The notes: generated from the sequence alone by a model not told the origin. A stretch of DNA of 64,000 bases from Chaenocephalus aceratus (GCA_023974075.1 CM043799.1:8891250-8955249), one strand, 5' to 3'; counted from the stretch's first letter, positions 21,955-33,966 are shown. Translations and numbers: made by a program.

Positions 21955-22141
21955 GTAAACCAACTACACTGCATCCTCATCTTCAGTAGTTTTGCTTTAG
22001 TGCAGCTACAATAAAACATGCCAATTAACACCACACATTTGCTCTAGATGGTAAACTATTTATTTGATTGTAATCTGACATTACTTCAAACATTTTAGCA
22101 CAGCTAAATCACAAGTATTAATTGCATTATTTGTCTCTTGA

Positions 22142-22149
22142 GTTACCAT
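22142..22149. repeat. 8-bp target duplication GTTACCAT (left)
   Basis: Repeated exactly at 23042-23049, abutting the inverted TAGTGATGGC and GCCATCACTA ends. Confidence 0.93.
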
Positions 22150-23041
22150 TAGTGATGGCAGTTTGACACTGAAGCTTCGAACGGAGCTTCAACCCTGGAC
22201 TTCCTATTCCATAGAAGCAGTGCTTCGAAGCTTGCTTCAAATCACGTGACATGTGACGTCCGAAGCAGCAACTGCTTCAAGTCACGTGACATGTGACGTC
22301 CGAACCAGCAACTGCTTCATTTCCTGAATGAATCAACTTACTGGTTCACGGTCCATTCACGCGATTCAATGCACTGCCGCCTCGTCTCGATTCTGACAGG
22401 TGACAGGTTGAAACAGTTTCAAATTTGAGCGCTTCAACACTTTATAACCGCTCTAAACAATGCGCAATGTGTGGGTTGTTGTTGCTGTTGAGTTGTTGTT
22501 GGCATTGCATTTGAATTGGATCATTATAGAGCAAGCCAGGAAGAAACATAGGTCGTTATGGATCGTGAAACACTTCGAAATGTGGAGAAGCTGTGAACAA
22601 AAAGAAAATGAGTAATATAAAAACACTTTGATGGACTAAGGAATAGATAGCCCAGTGGATAGAGCCGGCGGCCAGGGTGCGGCGATGTCCTCCGCGCAGC
22701 TGGTTCAAAGCCCGGAATAGTTAAACTTTTAATCATTGCTTTTCAACTTTAATACTTTAATGACTGATAAAAGGCCCTCTCAGCCCAAAAAAAGGTCCAG
22801 CACTCTCTATTACACACACAATTATCAATCTTTAATTGCAAACAGAACATGATATTCAGTCTTAGTGTGTGTGTGTGCGCGCATCGAATATTTTTCAGGC
22901 AAAGATACTTTAAACCCACTGCAGCCTTGCACTTCGCCAGGAGAGGTCGCTGTAACTGAAGCTTCGAGAAATGAACCTATTTCCGACACAATTGTCCAAG
23001 TGGTTCGAAGCTTCTTTCAAAGCTTCATTTTGCCATCACTA
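22150..23041. mobile_element. 892-bp hAT MITE in the intron of gene 2
   Basis: Ends TAGTGATGGCA and TGCCATCACTA with a perfect 8-bp GTTACCAT duplication. Subterminal GAAGCTTCGA-type palindromes occur at both ends. A 42-bp tandem repeat with GTCACGTGACATGTGACGTC lies at about 22241-22320. It contains a tRNA-like segment at 22641-22720. No transposase. Confidence 0.93.
22641..22720 (+). repeat. tRNA-like (SINE head) segment
   Basis: An A-box-like TAGCCCAGTGG (22648-22658) and a B-box-like GGTTCAAAGCC (22702-22712) are spaced as in a tRNA-derived RNA polymerase III promoter. The arms do not form a convincing complete tRNA, so this is a SINE remnant or captured promoter and not a functional tRNA gene. 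Confidence 0.5.
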
Positions 23042-23049
23042 GTTACCAT

Positions 23050-23299
23050 GTCCATTGGGGGAGGTTACTTCCTGGTTCAGCAAAGGGCGTGGCCGAGCGC
23101 TGAGGGCTCATAAATACTGCAAGGAGCCAATTGGGACAGATTGGGACAAACCACCTGCTTCCATGTCAAAGGGGGGATTTGGGTTTTGTCAGTGTCCTGT
23201 GTGTGATGTGACTATTGGTTATCCCTTGGGTTCAACTTGGTTTGGCCAAGCCACTATATAGGTTCCTTGGTTTTTCATTGTAGGAGGTCCGTTTGTTGA
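23050..23299. other. intron segment between hATs, LTR-like in character
   Basis: Starts TGTCCATTGGGG, with TATA-like CATAAATACT near 23110 and ACTATATAGG near 23252. Together with 24265-24411, which has AATAAAAACCC and ends CCCTGACA, it resembles a solo LTR later split by the second hAT. No matching target duplication was found and the end coincides with the splice acceptor, so this is only a possibility. Confidence 0.25.
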
Positions 23300-23307
23300 G
23301 TTAACAC
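23300..23307. repeat. 8-bp target duplication GTTAACAC (left)
   Basis: Repeated exactly at 24257-24264 around the second TAGTGATGG element. Confidence 0.93.
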
Positions 23308-24256
23308 TAGTGATGGCGAGATGAAGCCTTATGAAGCTTTGAAGCTTTCCAGCCAATTGGTTCGCAAAAGGGTTCATCTCATGAGGCTTCATCATGGGCT
23401 TCATTTGAACACAAACCCCCTGCTGGTCAAAGTGTGTAAAACAGGCAGATTGGACATCTCAACAGTGTGCTCTATCTCATACCGAGTTCCCATTGAGTAA
23501 AGCCTTAGAATAACTCTAAACAACGAACATAAAATCTTATTTTCATGTTAACAATATTGTATTTATTCCAGTTGAATGATTGTGATTGAAAAGCCTAAGG
23601 AGGCTGGTAAACATTGCAAAGAGGGATTTATATTCCTTAATAATATTCATAAACTTAACCACGTTGTAGCCTGAGAAAGGCTAAACCATATCAAAGAATA
23701 CATTTATTAACTACATTATCTCATTTAGCTGTAGTTTTTATAAACAACAAAAAATACGTATTGTTCAGTCGTCGAACCAGGGACCCTGCGGTCGTGAGTC
23801 AACTGCTTTCCAGCTGAGCCACAGCACACACATTAAATCTTCCTGAAAACACTGACACATATGTATTCCTGTATTTATTCATTCATTTGTTCATGTTTTT
23901 ATTCCTACATTTATTTATGCTTGCATCCATTTATAGGCTACTTATTGACATGTTCCAACCTCTATATAAGTGAGGGTCTCTCTTGATTCCATCGTGTCAC
24001 CAGCGGGCCCGGGACAGGAAGGATAATGTGATTCTTAGTATACATCCATGGGTATGAGCGTTGTGGTTCAACGGTTCAACCGATCTGAATCGCTTCCTGA
24101 AGCAGTCACGTGGTATCGACAGGCAGCGAGGCTTCGTTTGTCATCGATGACGTCACTGGCCCAAAACGATACAAGCCTCGGTACATGCTTCACAAAAAGC
24201 TTCGGGGATTACTCGACACACACTCCGAAGCCTCGGCGCAATACGTAACATCACTA
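23308..24256. mobile_element. 949-bp hAT MITE, second copy type in the same intron
   Basis: Starts TAGTGATGGCGAG and ends ACATCACTA with a perfect 8-bp GTTAACAC duplication. The end family is that of the 892-bp element, with subterminal GAAGCTTTGAAGC words. It carries a minus-strand tRNA-like segment at 23765-23826. No transposase is seen. Its insertion is independent, since the target sequence differs. Confidence 0.93.
23765..23826 (-). repeat. tRNA-like (SINE head) segment, minus strand
   Basis: Read on the minus strand: TGGCTCAGCTGG (A-box-like, complement of 23810-23821), an anticodon-arm-like middle, and GGTTCGAC (B-box-like, near 23771-23778). It is closer to a tRNA than the segment at 22641 but lacks a clear acceptor stem, so it is best called a SINE or tRNA pseudogene. 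Confidence 0.5.
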
Positions 24257-24412
24257 GTTAACACCTGTTATGTTTCTTTGAGGTATTTTCTGTTGACCTC
24301 TTTTATAAGCCTAGTTATTATATGATGTTTTGTGGATTTTTGGGTAAATAAAAACCCTAGTTTATTTAAACCACTCCTGTGTCCTGTTGTCTTACTGCTT
24401 GGTCCCTGACAG

Positions 24413-27060
24413 CCATGGTCGATCTAGACCCAAAGTCATACCCCACAGCTCACAGTATGACTGACATCCAGAGTCAGCTGGCTCTTGTTCCTGAGAGTCT
24501 TCAGATGTTCCTGAGGCCAATAGTGAAGACCGACGAAAGAGTAGCCATTTGGGGGCAGAACTTCATAAAGGCCTGTCGGCCTCGATCAGGAGTTTTGCCA
24601 TACCAGATGGGGCTTGCCATACAACTTGATCATAGATTTGGGTCAAAATGGATGCTGAACAAGTTACACCAGCTTGGATACACAGAGTCATATTCCGAGA
24701 CACAAAACTACAAATACTGCTTCCTTAATGACAGGAATGGAGGGGAAACAACCAATTGGGGAAACAACCAATGTATTCACTCAGTTTGTCGGAGACAATA
24801 TAGATTTAAACATTTTCTCTATTCAGGGAAACACTCCTTTCCATTCAATGGGTTGGATCAAAGTCACCTCTCCGGCACCATCTTTGCCAGATCCCCAGAC
24901 GACAGCAGCTGTCCACAGAGTGAAGTTGAAGGCACTTGACAAAGCTAAGATCCTCAGAGGAGCTGAAGTGAAGATTCTTCCATTCACCAACAGAACAAGG
25001 ACAGGGATAAACACCATCACATTTCTTCCCATTACTGAGCTTTCCTCTTCTGTGACACAAGACCAGCTACTCCTCACTCCGGGCGATACACTCTGGGCAG
25101 CAGGGTGGGCGATCAAAGCCCAGGATCCTGAGTTCCCACACTCCAACTGGAATGGCTGGATGAAGAGTATCCATGCAGATGATGTCAAGCAGCGCACACA
25201 GATCGACTTCCTCCCAATCATCGAAGGTGACCCTAATGACCTCAACACCATCTTCACCACTCTCAAAGAGTGCACGCGGCTCTCTGCAGACAGAGTCACT
25301 ATAGTGACATTCAATCTTCCGATCTGGCTGAAGGCTGTGGACATCATAAAACAGACAAATCTACCTATCATTCCGAGGTTGGGTGGATTTCACCTGCTGA
25401 AGTCCTACCTTGGATCCATTGGAAACATCATGGAGGATTCTGGACTACTGGAGCTGATCCAGCTGATCTATCCAGGGAGTACGACAGCCAACCACATCCT
25501 GGATGGAGGATGTTTTGACAAGGCAATCCGTGCTCACCTCCTCATCGATGCAGCCATCTATCAGCACATCATGAAACATGCCTTCACCGAGGAGGAACTC
25601 GGTGAAATGAGGACTTTCATGGAGAAGGTAGCTGATGGGAAGATGGGAGCCAGACACACAGATCCAGTAGTGGCACTGTTTGAACAGTGGTTTGAAGAAA
25701 CCTTCAAAAGACTTGCTGAAGGAGGAAGAACGCCTGCTCTCTGGGTGCAGTACCACTACATGGTAGATGTGATCAAGGTCTTCATCAGACCTGAGCGGCT
25801 TGCAGATCACAACGGCCACCTGTGCTGCATTGTTAGCAGGATGCTGGACATCTTTGCGGCTGCAGGGCATCATCAATATGCCAAGGGTGCACGGTTGTAC
25901 TGTCAACTCATGAAGCAACTTGAAACTTTGCCTGCTTACAAGGAGACATTTGAAAGTTTCACTGCCCATGGAAACCATGTCGTCCGTTACTCCAGCCATG
26001 ATTGGTCCGGCACCTGGTGTGACATCTGTATCGAGCAGACATTGATGAAGTCAGCCAAGTCAGAAGGTGGACTGAGCAGAGGGAGGATGAGACACAGTGA
26101 TTCTGGTCACAAGTGATGGGTGCTCACCCTTAATCACTTCTCCAATGTCAACCAGCGCATGGAGGAAAGTGTCAAGAAACATGCTCCGCTCCACAGAGAC
26201 CTTGGCAAAACACAGATGAAGAGAGATGCTGAAGCAATTGACCTTGCCCTCCAATGGTTTGAGGAGAACAACCCATTCGACTCCGATCGAGACAAGGAGT
26301 TGCTTGTGTCTTTCTCAACAGGATTCAGGAGCACAGGAGATGACCCAGTCAATGCTGAGAGAGCAGCAGAAATAGGGAGAGAGATGCAGATCACGCTGGA
26401 TGGACAGTCAGTGACATCGACCATGGAAGTGAAGTCAAAGGTACAAGCCCTGTCGTCACTCAGAAAGATTCCCAAGATCAACGAGAAGAAGATACACCTT
26501 GACTCACTCAAGTTGTTCAACCGACTGATAATTGTTGCCCAACAGGATATGACAGTTGAGACAAGCTTGGCGTATGAGCTGACTCCCTTCCCATTGTCCC
26601 TCGTCAGCAATAAAGATCAGAAAATGAACAAGGCGAACAAGGCAGGCTTTTCCAAGACTAGCCTGAAGGAGTTAACTGATCCCCTTGACCTCACTAACCA
26701 ATCCTGCTCCACTCTGGTAGTTGATGGCGGATGGCTTCTCTACATGGTAAAGTGGGAACAAGGTCAGACTTGGCAGGAGATTGTCAACAGTTACTTGAGC
26801 TACGTACAGTGTATTGGCCGCCGCTCTCAGAAGACCATTGTGGTCTTTGATGGCTACAGCAGATCACCAAAAGATCATGACCACATCCGGCGCACTAAGA
26901 AGTCATGCTGTGATCTCCAGATTCGACCGGATATGATACACTGGACACCAAGAGCAAAGTTCCTGGACAACACCAATAACAAGAGTGAGCTAATCCACCT
27001 CCTCTCTTCAACATTCAGAAAACATAACATCACAGTGGGCGGTACAGTACAGGGTGCGTC
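24413..27060 (+). pseudogene. gene 2 main exon: large uncharacterised protein with FEN/XPG-like C-terminus
   Basis: About 880 codons with two breaks: a frameshift between about 24730 (KYCFLND) and 24765 (NVFTQFVGDN), and an in-frame TGA at 26114-26116. Blocks in order are MVDLDPKSYPTAHSMTDIQ; LPYQMGLAIQLDHRFGSKW; QFVGDNIDLNIFS (near 24779-24815); PFHSMGWIKV; IPRLGGFHLLKSYLGSIGN (about 25365-25425), then AIRAHLLIDAAIYQHIM; YMVDVIKVFIRPERL; and, after the stop, DPVNAERAAEIGREMQ. The last part has LVVDGGWLLYMVKW (about 26714-26755) and TIVVFDGYSRSPKDHDHIRR (about 26834-26893). That order, an early VD then VFDG with a basic run, resembles the N-terminal nuclease region of FEN1/XPG (PIN-like) enzymes. 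The second acidic cluster expected further on is absent because the homology stops near 27060, next to DIRS sequence. I do not know the family's function. Confidence 0.6.
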
Positions 27061-27101
27061 AGAGAGGAATGGGAGACATCCCTCAAATAAAAATGAATAA
27101 A

Positions 27102-27497
27102 TTAACAGGGGGAAGACCAAGATGCAGCAGTGCAAATATCTTCCACTGACATTCCTCCGTGCAACGCCGTGGAGGAGGAAATTCCTCTGGTGGAGTGCGC
27201 CTTTATATTCTCCGGGGGCTCCACCCCAGAGGAGACATATGCCTGTGATACAGCCTCACACAGCCAGTGTGACAGCCGTTGTGCAGACAGAGGTTGCCCG
27301 ATCGAGCGCTCTCTAAAGTGCACAACCAGGCGCTGAGAACGGCGCAAGGCAGCCGTGCGCGCCACATAGCAAGACAGCGCGCGCACAGGACAGAGGAGAT
27401 GAGACGTGGCTTCTTCCTCCGACCTGTGAGGAGGGGGAAAGAAGCCAGCCAGGGTGATCACTCTCGACTCTAAAAGAGTTGTAATGACCTTAGGCAT
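27102..27497 (-). pseudogene. DIRS tyrosine recombinase, truncated
   Basis: The frame reads LLCPVRALSCYVARTAALR, PLSAQRLSHWLCEAVSQAY, IKAHSTRGISSSTALHG and SVEDICTAASWSS. CPVRAL carries the first conserved Arg, and HSTRG carries the H-x-x-R of tyrosine recombinases. The stop comes right after WSSPC, before the segment that would hold the catalytic Tyr, so the protein cannot be active. An in-frame stop just upstream of 27497 separates it from the preceding domain. Confidence 0.82.
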
Positions 27498-28205
27498 GAA
27501 GCCGGGTTAGGGCGTAAAACAGCTGAACTGCCATCTCCTTGGATCCGGAGACATGACGGAGCCACAGAGAGAGCAAACAAATCACTCACCCTTTTCTCTG
27601 ATAGAGCCAAAAGCAGTACTACTTTGGCTGATAACAGTTTAAGGGGAACCTGATCAGGTTCAAATGGGGCTTTGCTTTAGTGCGCGTAACACCAAAGCCA
27701 AATCCCACTGAGGCGCCAGTGTGCGTGACACAGGTCTGAGTCTCCGTACTCCTCGCATACAACGGCTGCTGCGCTCTGCGAGCCCCTCGGTTAAATTCGC
27801 CGGGAATATACATTGCTCTGATGCAGAGCAACGTGTGTGCGCGCCCAGAACAGCAGCCGCCTGGCTGCGTTCAGAAGCTGCGCAGATCGTACTCCTCCCT
27901 TTCCTGTGCTTCAGTACTGTGCTGGTTGCTGAAGAAAAGAGGGAGCAGATTGCCGGGCCCCCTTCCTATTTATACCGGAAGGAGGGCCGAGGGTGGGGCA
28001 CACCTAGCGGGTGGGCGTGGACTACAAGTGTTTCAGTGCTGCGCGGGGGCGCAGGGGGATAACCCAATAGCGATAGCCTTAGAGGGCGAAGCCATATACG
28101 AAATAGAACACAACGCAGACAGAAAACCAAAGACAGATCTAAACAAGACAAGACAAAACACAACACAGACAGATCGTGACACATTCGTTCCTCTCAGTAG
28201 AAAAC
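27102..28205 (-). mobile_element. DIRS-like retrotransposon fragment
   Basis: A minus-strand tyrosine recombinase piece at the left (27102-27497) and, at the right, a GC-rich non-coding part with GCGATAGCCTTAGAGGGCG and AGCCATATACGAAATAGAAC at about 28068-28110. I recall the latter from fish DIRS terminal repeats. ORF1, RT and RNase H are not present between them, so the element is internally deleted or rearranged. Its left edge coincides with the end of readable gene 2. Confidence 0.7.
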
Positions 28206-28676
28206 TGTAAAAAAAAAAACTTGATTTTTTTTTTTTTTTATATATACTAACTTCAAAACACCCTACCGTGACAATTAGCATATGGTGCATTGTGTTTACA
28301 GTTCGTATATATCAAAGAATTGGAACGCACTATCATCCTAGTTTAAAACAATAGGAAAAACCCTCTGAGATGCATTTCAAAGAGTGATCCCTCCCTTGGA
28401 GAGTTGGTGCACAATACATTAAAATAAACAGAGAGAGTTGTAACAGAAGAAAATGAGGAAATTATGTGAGACTTTAGTCAATAATACTTCACTATATGCA
28501 TGCAATAAAAAGCTTGGAAACATATTGTGTTGTCCACAATGGACAGTGGATTATCCATCATTGAGGCCACTATACTGCCCTATTAGGACTCCAGCTACAT
28601 TAATGCTACTTTAGTGGAAAAAGCATGGATGTCCATCAAAATATGGTTTCTCTCCAGCACCAGCCAGAGTGCACAA

Positions 28677-29168
28677 ACTACATATTTAATGAGTGTCCTT
28701 GGAAGGAAGCCCTAACCACAAAACAAGTGTAGTGTTATACTAAGCTCTGTTGGCCTTCGTTTTAATAGATAAAGTATTCATTCACGATAAAAATGTTTAC
28801 ATAATTTTCTTTTATTAACCTTATTGAGGTATAGAAACAATTAATTTTGGTATAATATAAAATAAACAGGCTTTGTGGGTAACGGATTAGCTGTAGCTGG
28901 ATAACGTAATTAGGATAAAAAAAAACTGTATTCCCTTATCACATACAAAATCTTAATCAGATTATATATATATATATTGATACTATGATTAGGTAACTGA
29001 TTATAATGTTTTTTTGTGAAACCGTTTTGGAATACATTATTCAAGTAACCTTCCTGCTAACTACATATATAATATGAGTCTTCAGAAGGAAGCCCTCACC
29101 TGAAAACAAGTGTAATGTTATACTTTGTTGGCCTTCATTTAAATAGATAAATATAAGTATTTATTCAA
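28677..29168. repeat. two diverged copies of a 110-bp segment
   Basis: 28677-28785 and 29057-29168 share CTACATAT, GGAAGCCCT, AACAAGTGTA, TGTTATACT, TTGGCCTTC and AATAGATAAA in the same order, about 380 bp apart. Function unknown; probably a repeat-family duplication. Confidence 0.75.
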
Positions 29169-30333
29169 ACCAACAGACATTTATTATACTTAAGTACATC
29201 ATTTCTTTAATTAAGTCTATCAAGATATACAGTAGAGCCTATTTTAAACCATGTTTTCCACGTTTCTGATAAAATATCCTTGTGCTTTCCAGTGAGTTAC
29301 AGGCACAAGTGTTTGTCGACATCCTCATTTGTCTGTTGCAGCCTTTGTACACTTGGCTTGCATTCACCCAACTGCTGCAGCCTCCAACAATTCAACGCCC
29401 ACCTCGGAGACACTTGTCACTTCTTTGTGGTTGTTATCTCTCAGTAATCCTCCAAACAAGTGCATGATTTGTGCGTGTGAGTGGATGAAGAATTGTGTTG
29501 TGTGGATTTAATGCGCAGAATTGACTTTTTCGTTTAACTGCTGCTCTGAGGGTTCAAACAGTACCGAATTCTGCCTTGAGTTACATAACCTCAGCTGAAA
29601 TGACACGATTTTAGGAGCTTAACTCAGGATAATGAACATTTAAAGTCATTACAAACACTGTTGCAATAGGGAAGCAATTCTTAACAAGGGTTCTATTTTC
29701 TTTTATGTTAGTATCTTGTTGTTCTATAAACACATTTCCACTGAGCAAGCAAAGCATTAAAAGCGTTACATTTGACACTTATCTTCAAAATGATAACAAC
29801 ACGCTGCATATTTTATTCACATTAGGCTCAGCCTGTTCTCATGTCATTCCAATTATGACCTGTTTATAGCTGTGTGGTCTTGAATCCTCATCCTCTGATC
29901 ACTGCCTGCGTGTTCTCATTTACCAGATACTGGTGGTACAATGAATTCATTACACGTCTTGATCACCCAGCCGCTTGTTATTACAGGCAGACACCGGGTT
30001 TTGCTGCTCTCTCCTGACCAATTTCGCCTCCCACAACACAGGAAAAGATTGCAATATTCCTTGCAGGTGTGGTTAGGTCACGGGCGCTGAACCAATGATA
30101 AAGTGTTTAATACCATGCATCTCTTTCCCTATGGGCCAAGTATTAAATTGTGCAGTTGGTCTAAAATAATACAAAGAGCTAAACAGAAATACTTAATGGT
30201 TGAGAGTTATTGCAAATTCTCCTATTAATAAAAAAGTTTAACGTTTGCGTTTTTGTATTGTGGAGGTTGAGAAGATTCTGAAAATAAGTCCCTATGGTAT
30301 TTTGTACAAAGACACACATACATATGTTGTATC

Positions 30334-30354
30334 CATATATATATATATATATAT
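30334..30354. repeat. (AT)n microsatellite
   Basis: A short run of about 21 bases of AT dinucleotides. Confidence 0.9.
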
Positions 30355-33300
30355 CAGGTGGTTAGCTTAGCATAAATCAAGAAGAATCAGCTAGCCTGGC
30401 TCTGTCCAACCTGAGTACATCTCTTCCTATCTAATGAGGACCAGTGACAACCCGGAGTCACGGCTGGTTGCCTAGCAATCTCACGGTCTAACCTTACCTG
30501 CTGGCTCCAGCATCATATTTATTGTTCAGACATCAGAGTGCTGTCCGTGTTCGAAATCCATTGCTCTGCAAGAAAATTATCAAACTATTCTCTTAATAAC
30601 ACCTTAACCCCAATTGATTCCAGAAAGCATTTATAATTTTTTCATCAGTTATAAGATAATAAATTACATATGACAAAAAAAAGGGTGATTAGAAGGAGAA
30701 GTCACAACCTTGTGTATTTAACAAATGTGAGTACTTCTTTGGTAATATTGGTTACCCAATTCGTATACCCCTTAACCATTTTCATGTATAATGCCATAGA
30801 GTGGTGCAGTGATGACATTTTGTTGTAGACCCTCCCTCAATAAAAAGCAATGGTATTTTTCCAGCTGGATGTTGCGATATTGCAGCAAACGAGCTCTGTG
30901 GCCAACACACGTTTTTGATAGTTAACATGGTTTGTTTAGCATGATTATCTCCACATATTAATACACCTCTCTGATTTTGGAAGCGTTAATGCATTGCCCA
31001 TAGTACAAAGCTATGTACGTTTAGCTAAAGGTGGACTTGTGTTAGGGGTGTCACGATTCTCATGTTATGTCACTTTTTTAGGTTTGGGTTTATTTTGCTG
31101 TTCGGTTCTGGTCAGTGTATGTTTTGGTCATTGGATTTTCTTTTTACAAATGGATATTCAAAAACAAAAAACGACTGGATATTTGATTTTCGTTTTCAAA
31201 TTGAAAAACCAAAATTGAAATACAAGGCGTTTTCTTTATCATGGTCAAAAAGGGATTTACTAAACTTAAAAAACGGGATGATTTTCATTTTCTACTTCTC
31301 AAAAAAAAAAAATCACTACAAAACAGAAACAAAAAACCCCCCCGTTTTTTCATATTCTGCTACCGGAAGTTGTCTTTCAAAATAAGAGCGCAGATGAGGA
31401 CGGTCAATCCGTGTATCTACGGTCCATTTGTTTTCACAACAAAAACAGCCAAGACACATATTAAGCCCAGAAAATGAATGTTATTGAGGGCTGGAACTAT
31501 AATAGGCCTGTGTTCTAAAATGGACAACATTGTTAGGAGATTTCAAACTATACAGCGATTCTGCACTGCGGTCACTCAGCCGTCTCTCGAGTTTGTTATT
31601 ATTTTTTCTGCCAATAGTTATTCGTGAGATCGATCCTGTTGGACTCAGTAGCCTACTAGTGAAACTACTCCCAACAACAAGTACTATGAAGTACTTACTG
31701 TGGTACTTTTTGAGTAATCCTCTGTCAATGTTCCCCTCCTGAGAACTGTTATGCTGTGTTCGTTTATTCTCGCGTCCAGGGCCTATGCTACGACCGTGGT
31801 TCAACCTACCTGGATATGTTGAGTTAGACGGTGCCTAAATCCAAAACATACGCGCTCTCGCTAAACTGTACTACGACGCTGGTTATCACGTGATCGCTCA
31901 AGCGCCAGCAGTGTCCTATCTAGTTAAGGTGCGCGTTTCCACATGAAAAGGGGTGGTATTTGAGCATTAACCAATCACAAACATGGAGAAGCGCACTGAC
32001 AGCGCAGCGTCATACTTCCGGAATGAAAAGTGAACTTTAATACTAGTCAAAAATGAAGAAGTTAAACTTTAAACATCCATGACTTAAACACTTGATCCAG
32101 GATCAAAGCCACATAGCTGCACCTGCAAGGTGAATACAGCTGGCAAAAGAAAAAGTGTTTGAATGCGTACATAACAGGTTTATGATATCACTGCCCCGTC
32201 TCTAAAACACGATCTGACTTCAATTACATTTGTCTCGAGTGTTTCGTCAACTTAATGTGTTGCTTAAAATAATACTTCTGCATACAGTATGTGACACTGT
32301 GAGTGTTGCACGGCCAGATACGGCTCAGCTGACTCAGATAAGGAGATATATGATACATTATGAAGTGATATGCCGCGGACTGTACTTAATGTACTCTGAT
32401 CCGGTTACTTATGTTGTGGCAGATATTTAATTAAGCTTTCTTAACGCTAATGTTATAATAGTCAGATTGCTCTGAAGATGGGAGGTGATATTCTATTAAT
32501 GTTCACGTTCACACAGTCGGTGATTTTTGCCGGCCGTCTTTCCTGCAACGGCAGTTTTTCTGTATTTCCTTTCTCCTGTAATATGACTTGATCGCTTTAA
32601 ACTCCGCACACTGAGCTCTGATTGGTCAGCAGGCAGTGCTTTCACTGAGTTGATCTCTTAGCCTGCAACCTAACCTGGTCCCGACCAGGTTAGCTGCTTA
32701 GCATATATTACCATGGAGATCTAGCCTGCTAAAAAGAGAACCAGCTTCGGATGACCGGAAAGCCGGAGTTTTCCCTGAATTTAGCCGGCTAAGCGAAAAT
32801 CCTGCTTCGCAGTATACCCCCAGGTAAGAAGCTTAAAAAAGCAGACTAAATGGAGTCTCTGAGAAGGTTCAAAATTGGTACTTTAATTAATAAAAAGCGC
32901 GGTAATGTTACAAACAGGATATTGTTCAGTCAGGAGAGAAAGTCTGCAGCTTCCTCTCCCCGGTGCTGGCCGTGCAGAAGAGAGTTGACAAGCATTCGTC
33001 CTTCCCGCTTGCTGGCTGTTCGCTCCTCCTCTCTGGGAGCTGTGGTGACGTAGGGGACTTCCCCCCTCGTTCTCCTGTGTCCGATATCGCGTTAAACAGA
33101 GGATTTCGACATTTTACATTCATTGCTTACTTCCACATGCCTTTTCTCCTCCTTATCTCTTTCATAACTGTATATGTAATACATGTTAACGGCGTCAATA
33201 GCCACTTTAATGATACTAATGGGCGGTAGTCCCGGATGTCGTAATGAAGGATTTTCAGAATAAAAGCTTGGTATTGAGAACTTCCGGTTTTTTCCAGAAT

Positions 33301-33918
33301 AAAATAGCATTTAAACTGACGGTATGTTTAAGGTACATTATGCCATAAAACATTGATTTTAATTTCTAACAGAACAAGAATGCATGTTTCTCTGCTATTT
33401 TGAATCAGCGTTAAAACACCTTTCTTCCTGAGACTGATATTGCTGGACAGAGTATATTAAGAGGATGGACATGATAACAGCAATACCTCCAGTCAGTAGT
33501 ACGGCAGCAGCATTTTTACTCCTTGGACAGTCTTGCCCGCTATTTAAATTGACTTTGATTGAAGTTAATAACAATATTGATATTATATAGCTATATCGAT
33601 AGCATATTTGATGCAGTCTTTCTGAACACTTTAAATAAAATACTGCAAATTAAGAATATTTGTTATAGTGCCTTATCCCTCGATGGCATGACTTTTTATT
33701 TTGGGAGGAAAAACAATGTTTCACCATGTGTTTTAGGAGCTTAGGGGTCAATGATATTATATCAATTATAAAATGTGACCCCCCCACACCCTTCAACCAG
33801 GGGTTGGTTTGTTGCCTCAGGGCAACAATGATATAATACGAGGGTATTGAAACACCAAGGATTTCTACAATTCAGAAGAAATAGAAAAAACAACTCTATA
33901 TGAATTCAAAAGGTTTTC

Positions 33919-33919
<1 letters not shown>

Positions 33920-33966
<47 letters not shown>

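Larger units (their letters stand above)
28206..33919. other. long spacer, no supported gene
   Basis: Mostly AT-rich. It holds the duplicated segment at 28677-29168 and an (AT)n tract near 30334-30354. At 31044 TAGGGGTGTCACGATTC looks like a hAT end, but no partner was found. A GC-richer stretch lies at 31800-33300. Open frames here are short and featureless. No RNA gene recognised. Confidence 0.4.

Noticed and set aside
23765..23826. Functional tRNA gene
   Set aside because: Internal promoter boxes are present, but no complete acceptor stem could be paired, and it lies inside a MITE.
24823..25999. Long minus-strand frames opposite gene 2
   Set aside because: Shadows of the plus-strand coding frame; their sequence shows no domain and the plus strand has coherent conserved blocks.
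31044..31062. TAGGGGTGTCACGATTC as a hAT terminal repeat
   Set aside because: No inverted partner or 8-bp duplication was found downstream to 33900.
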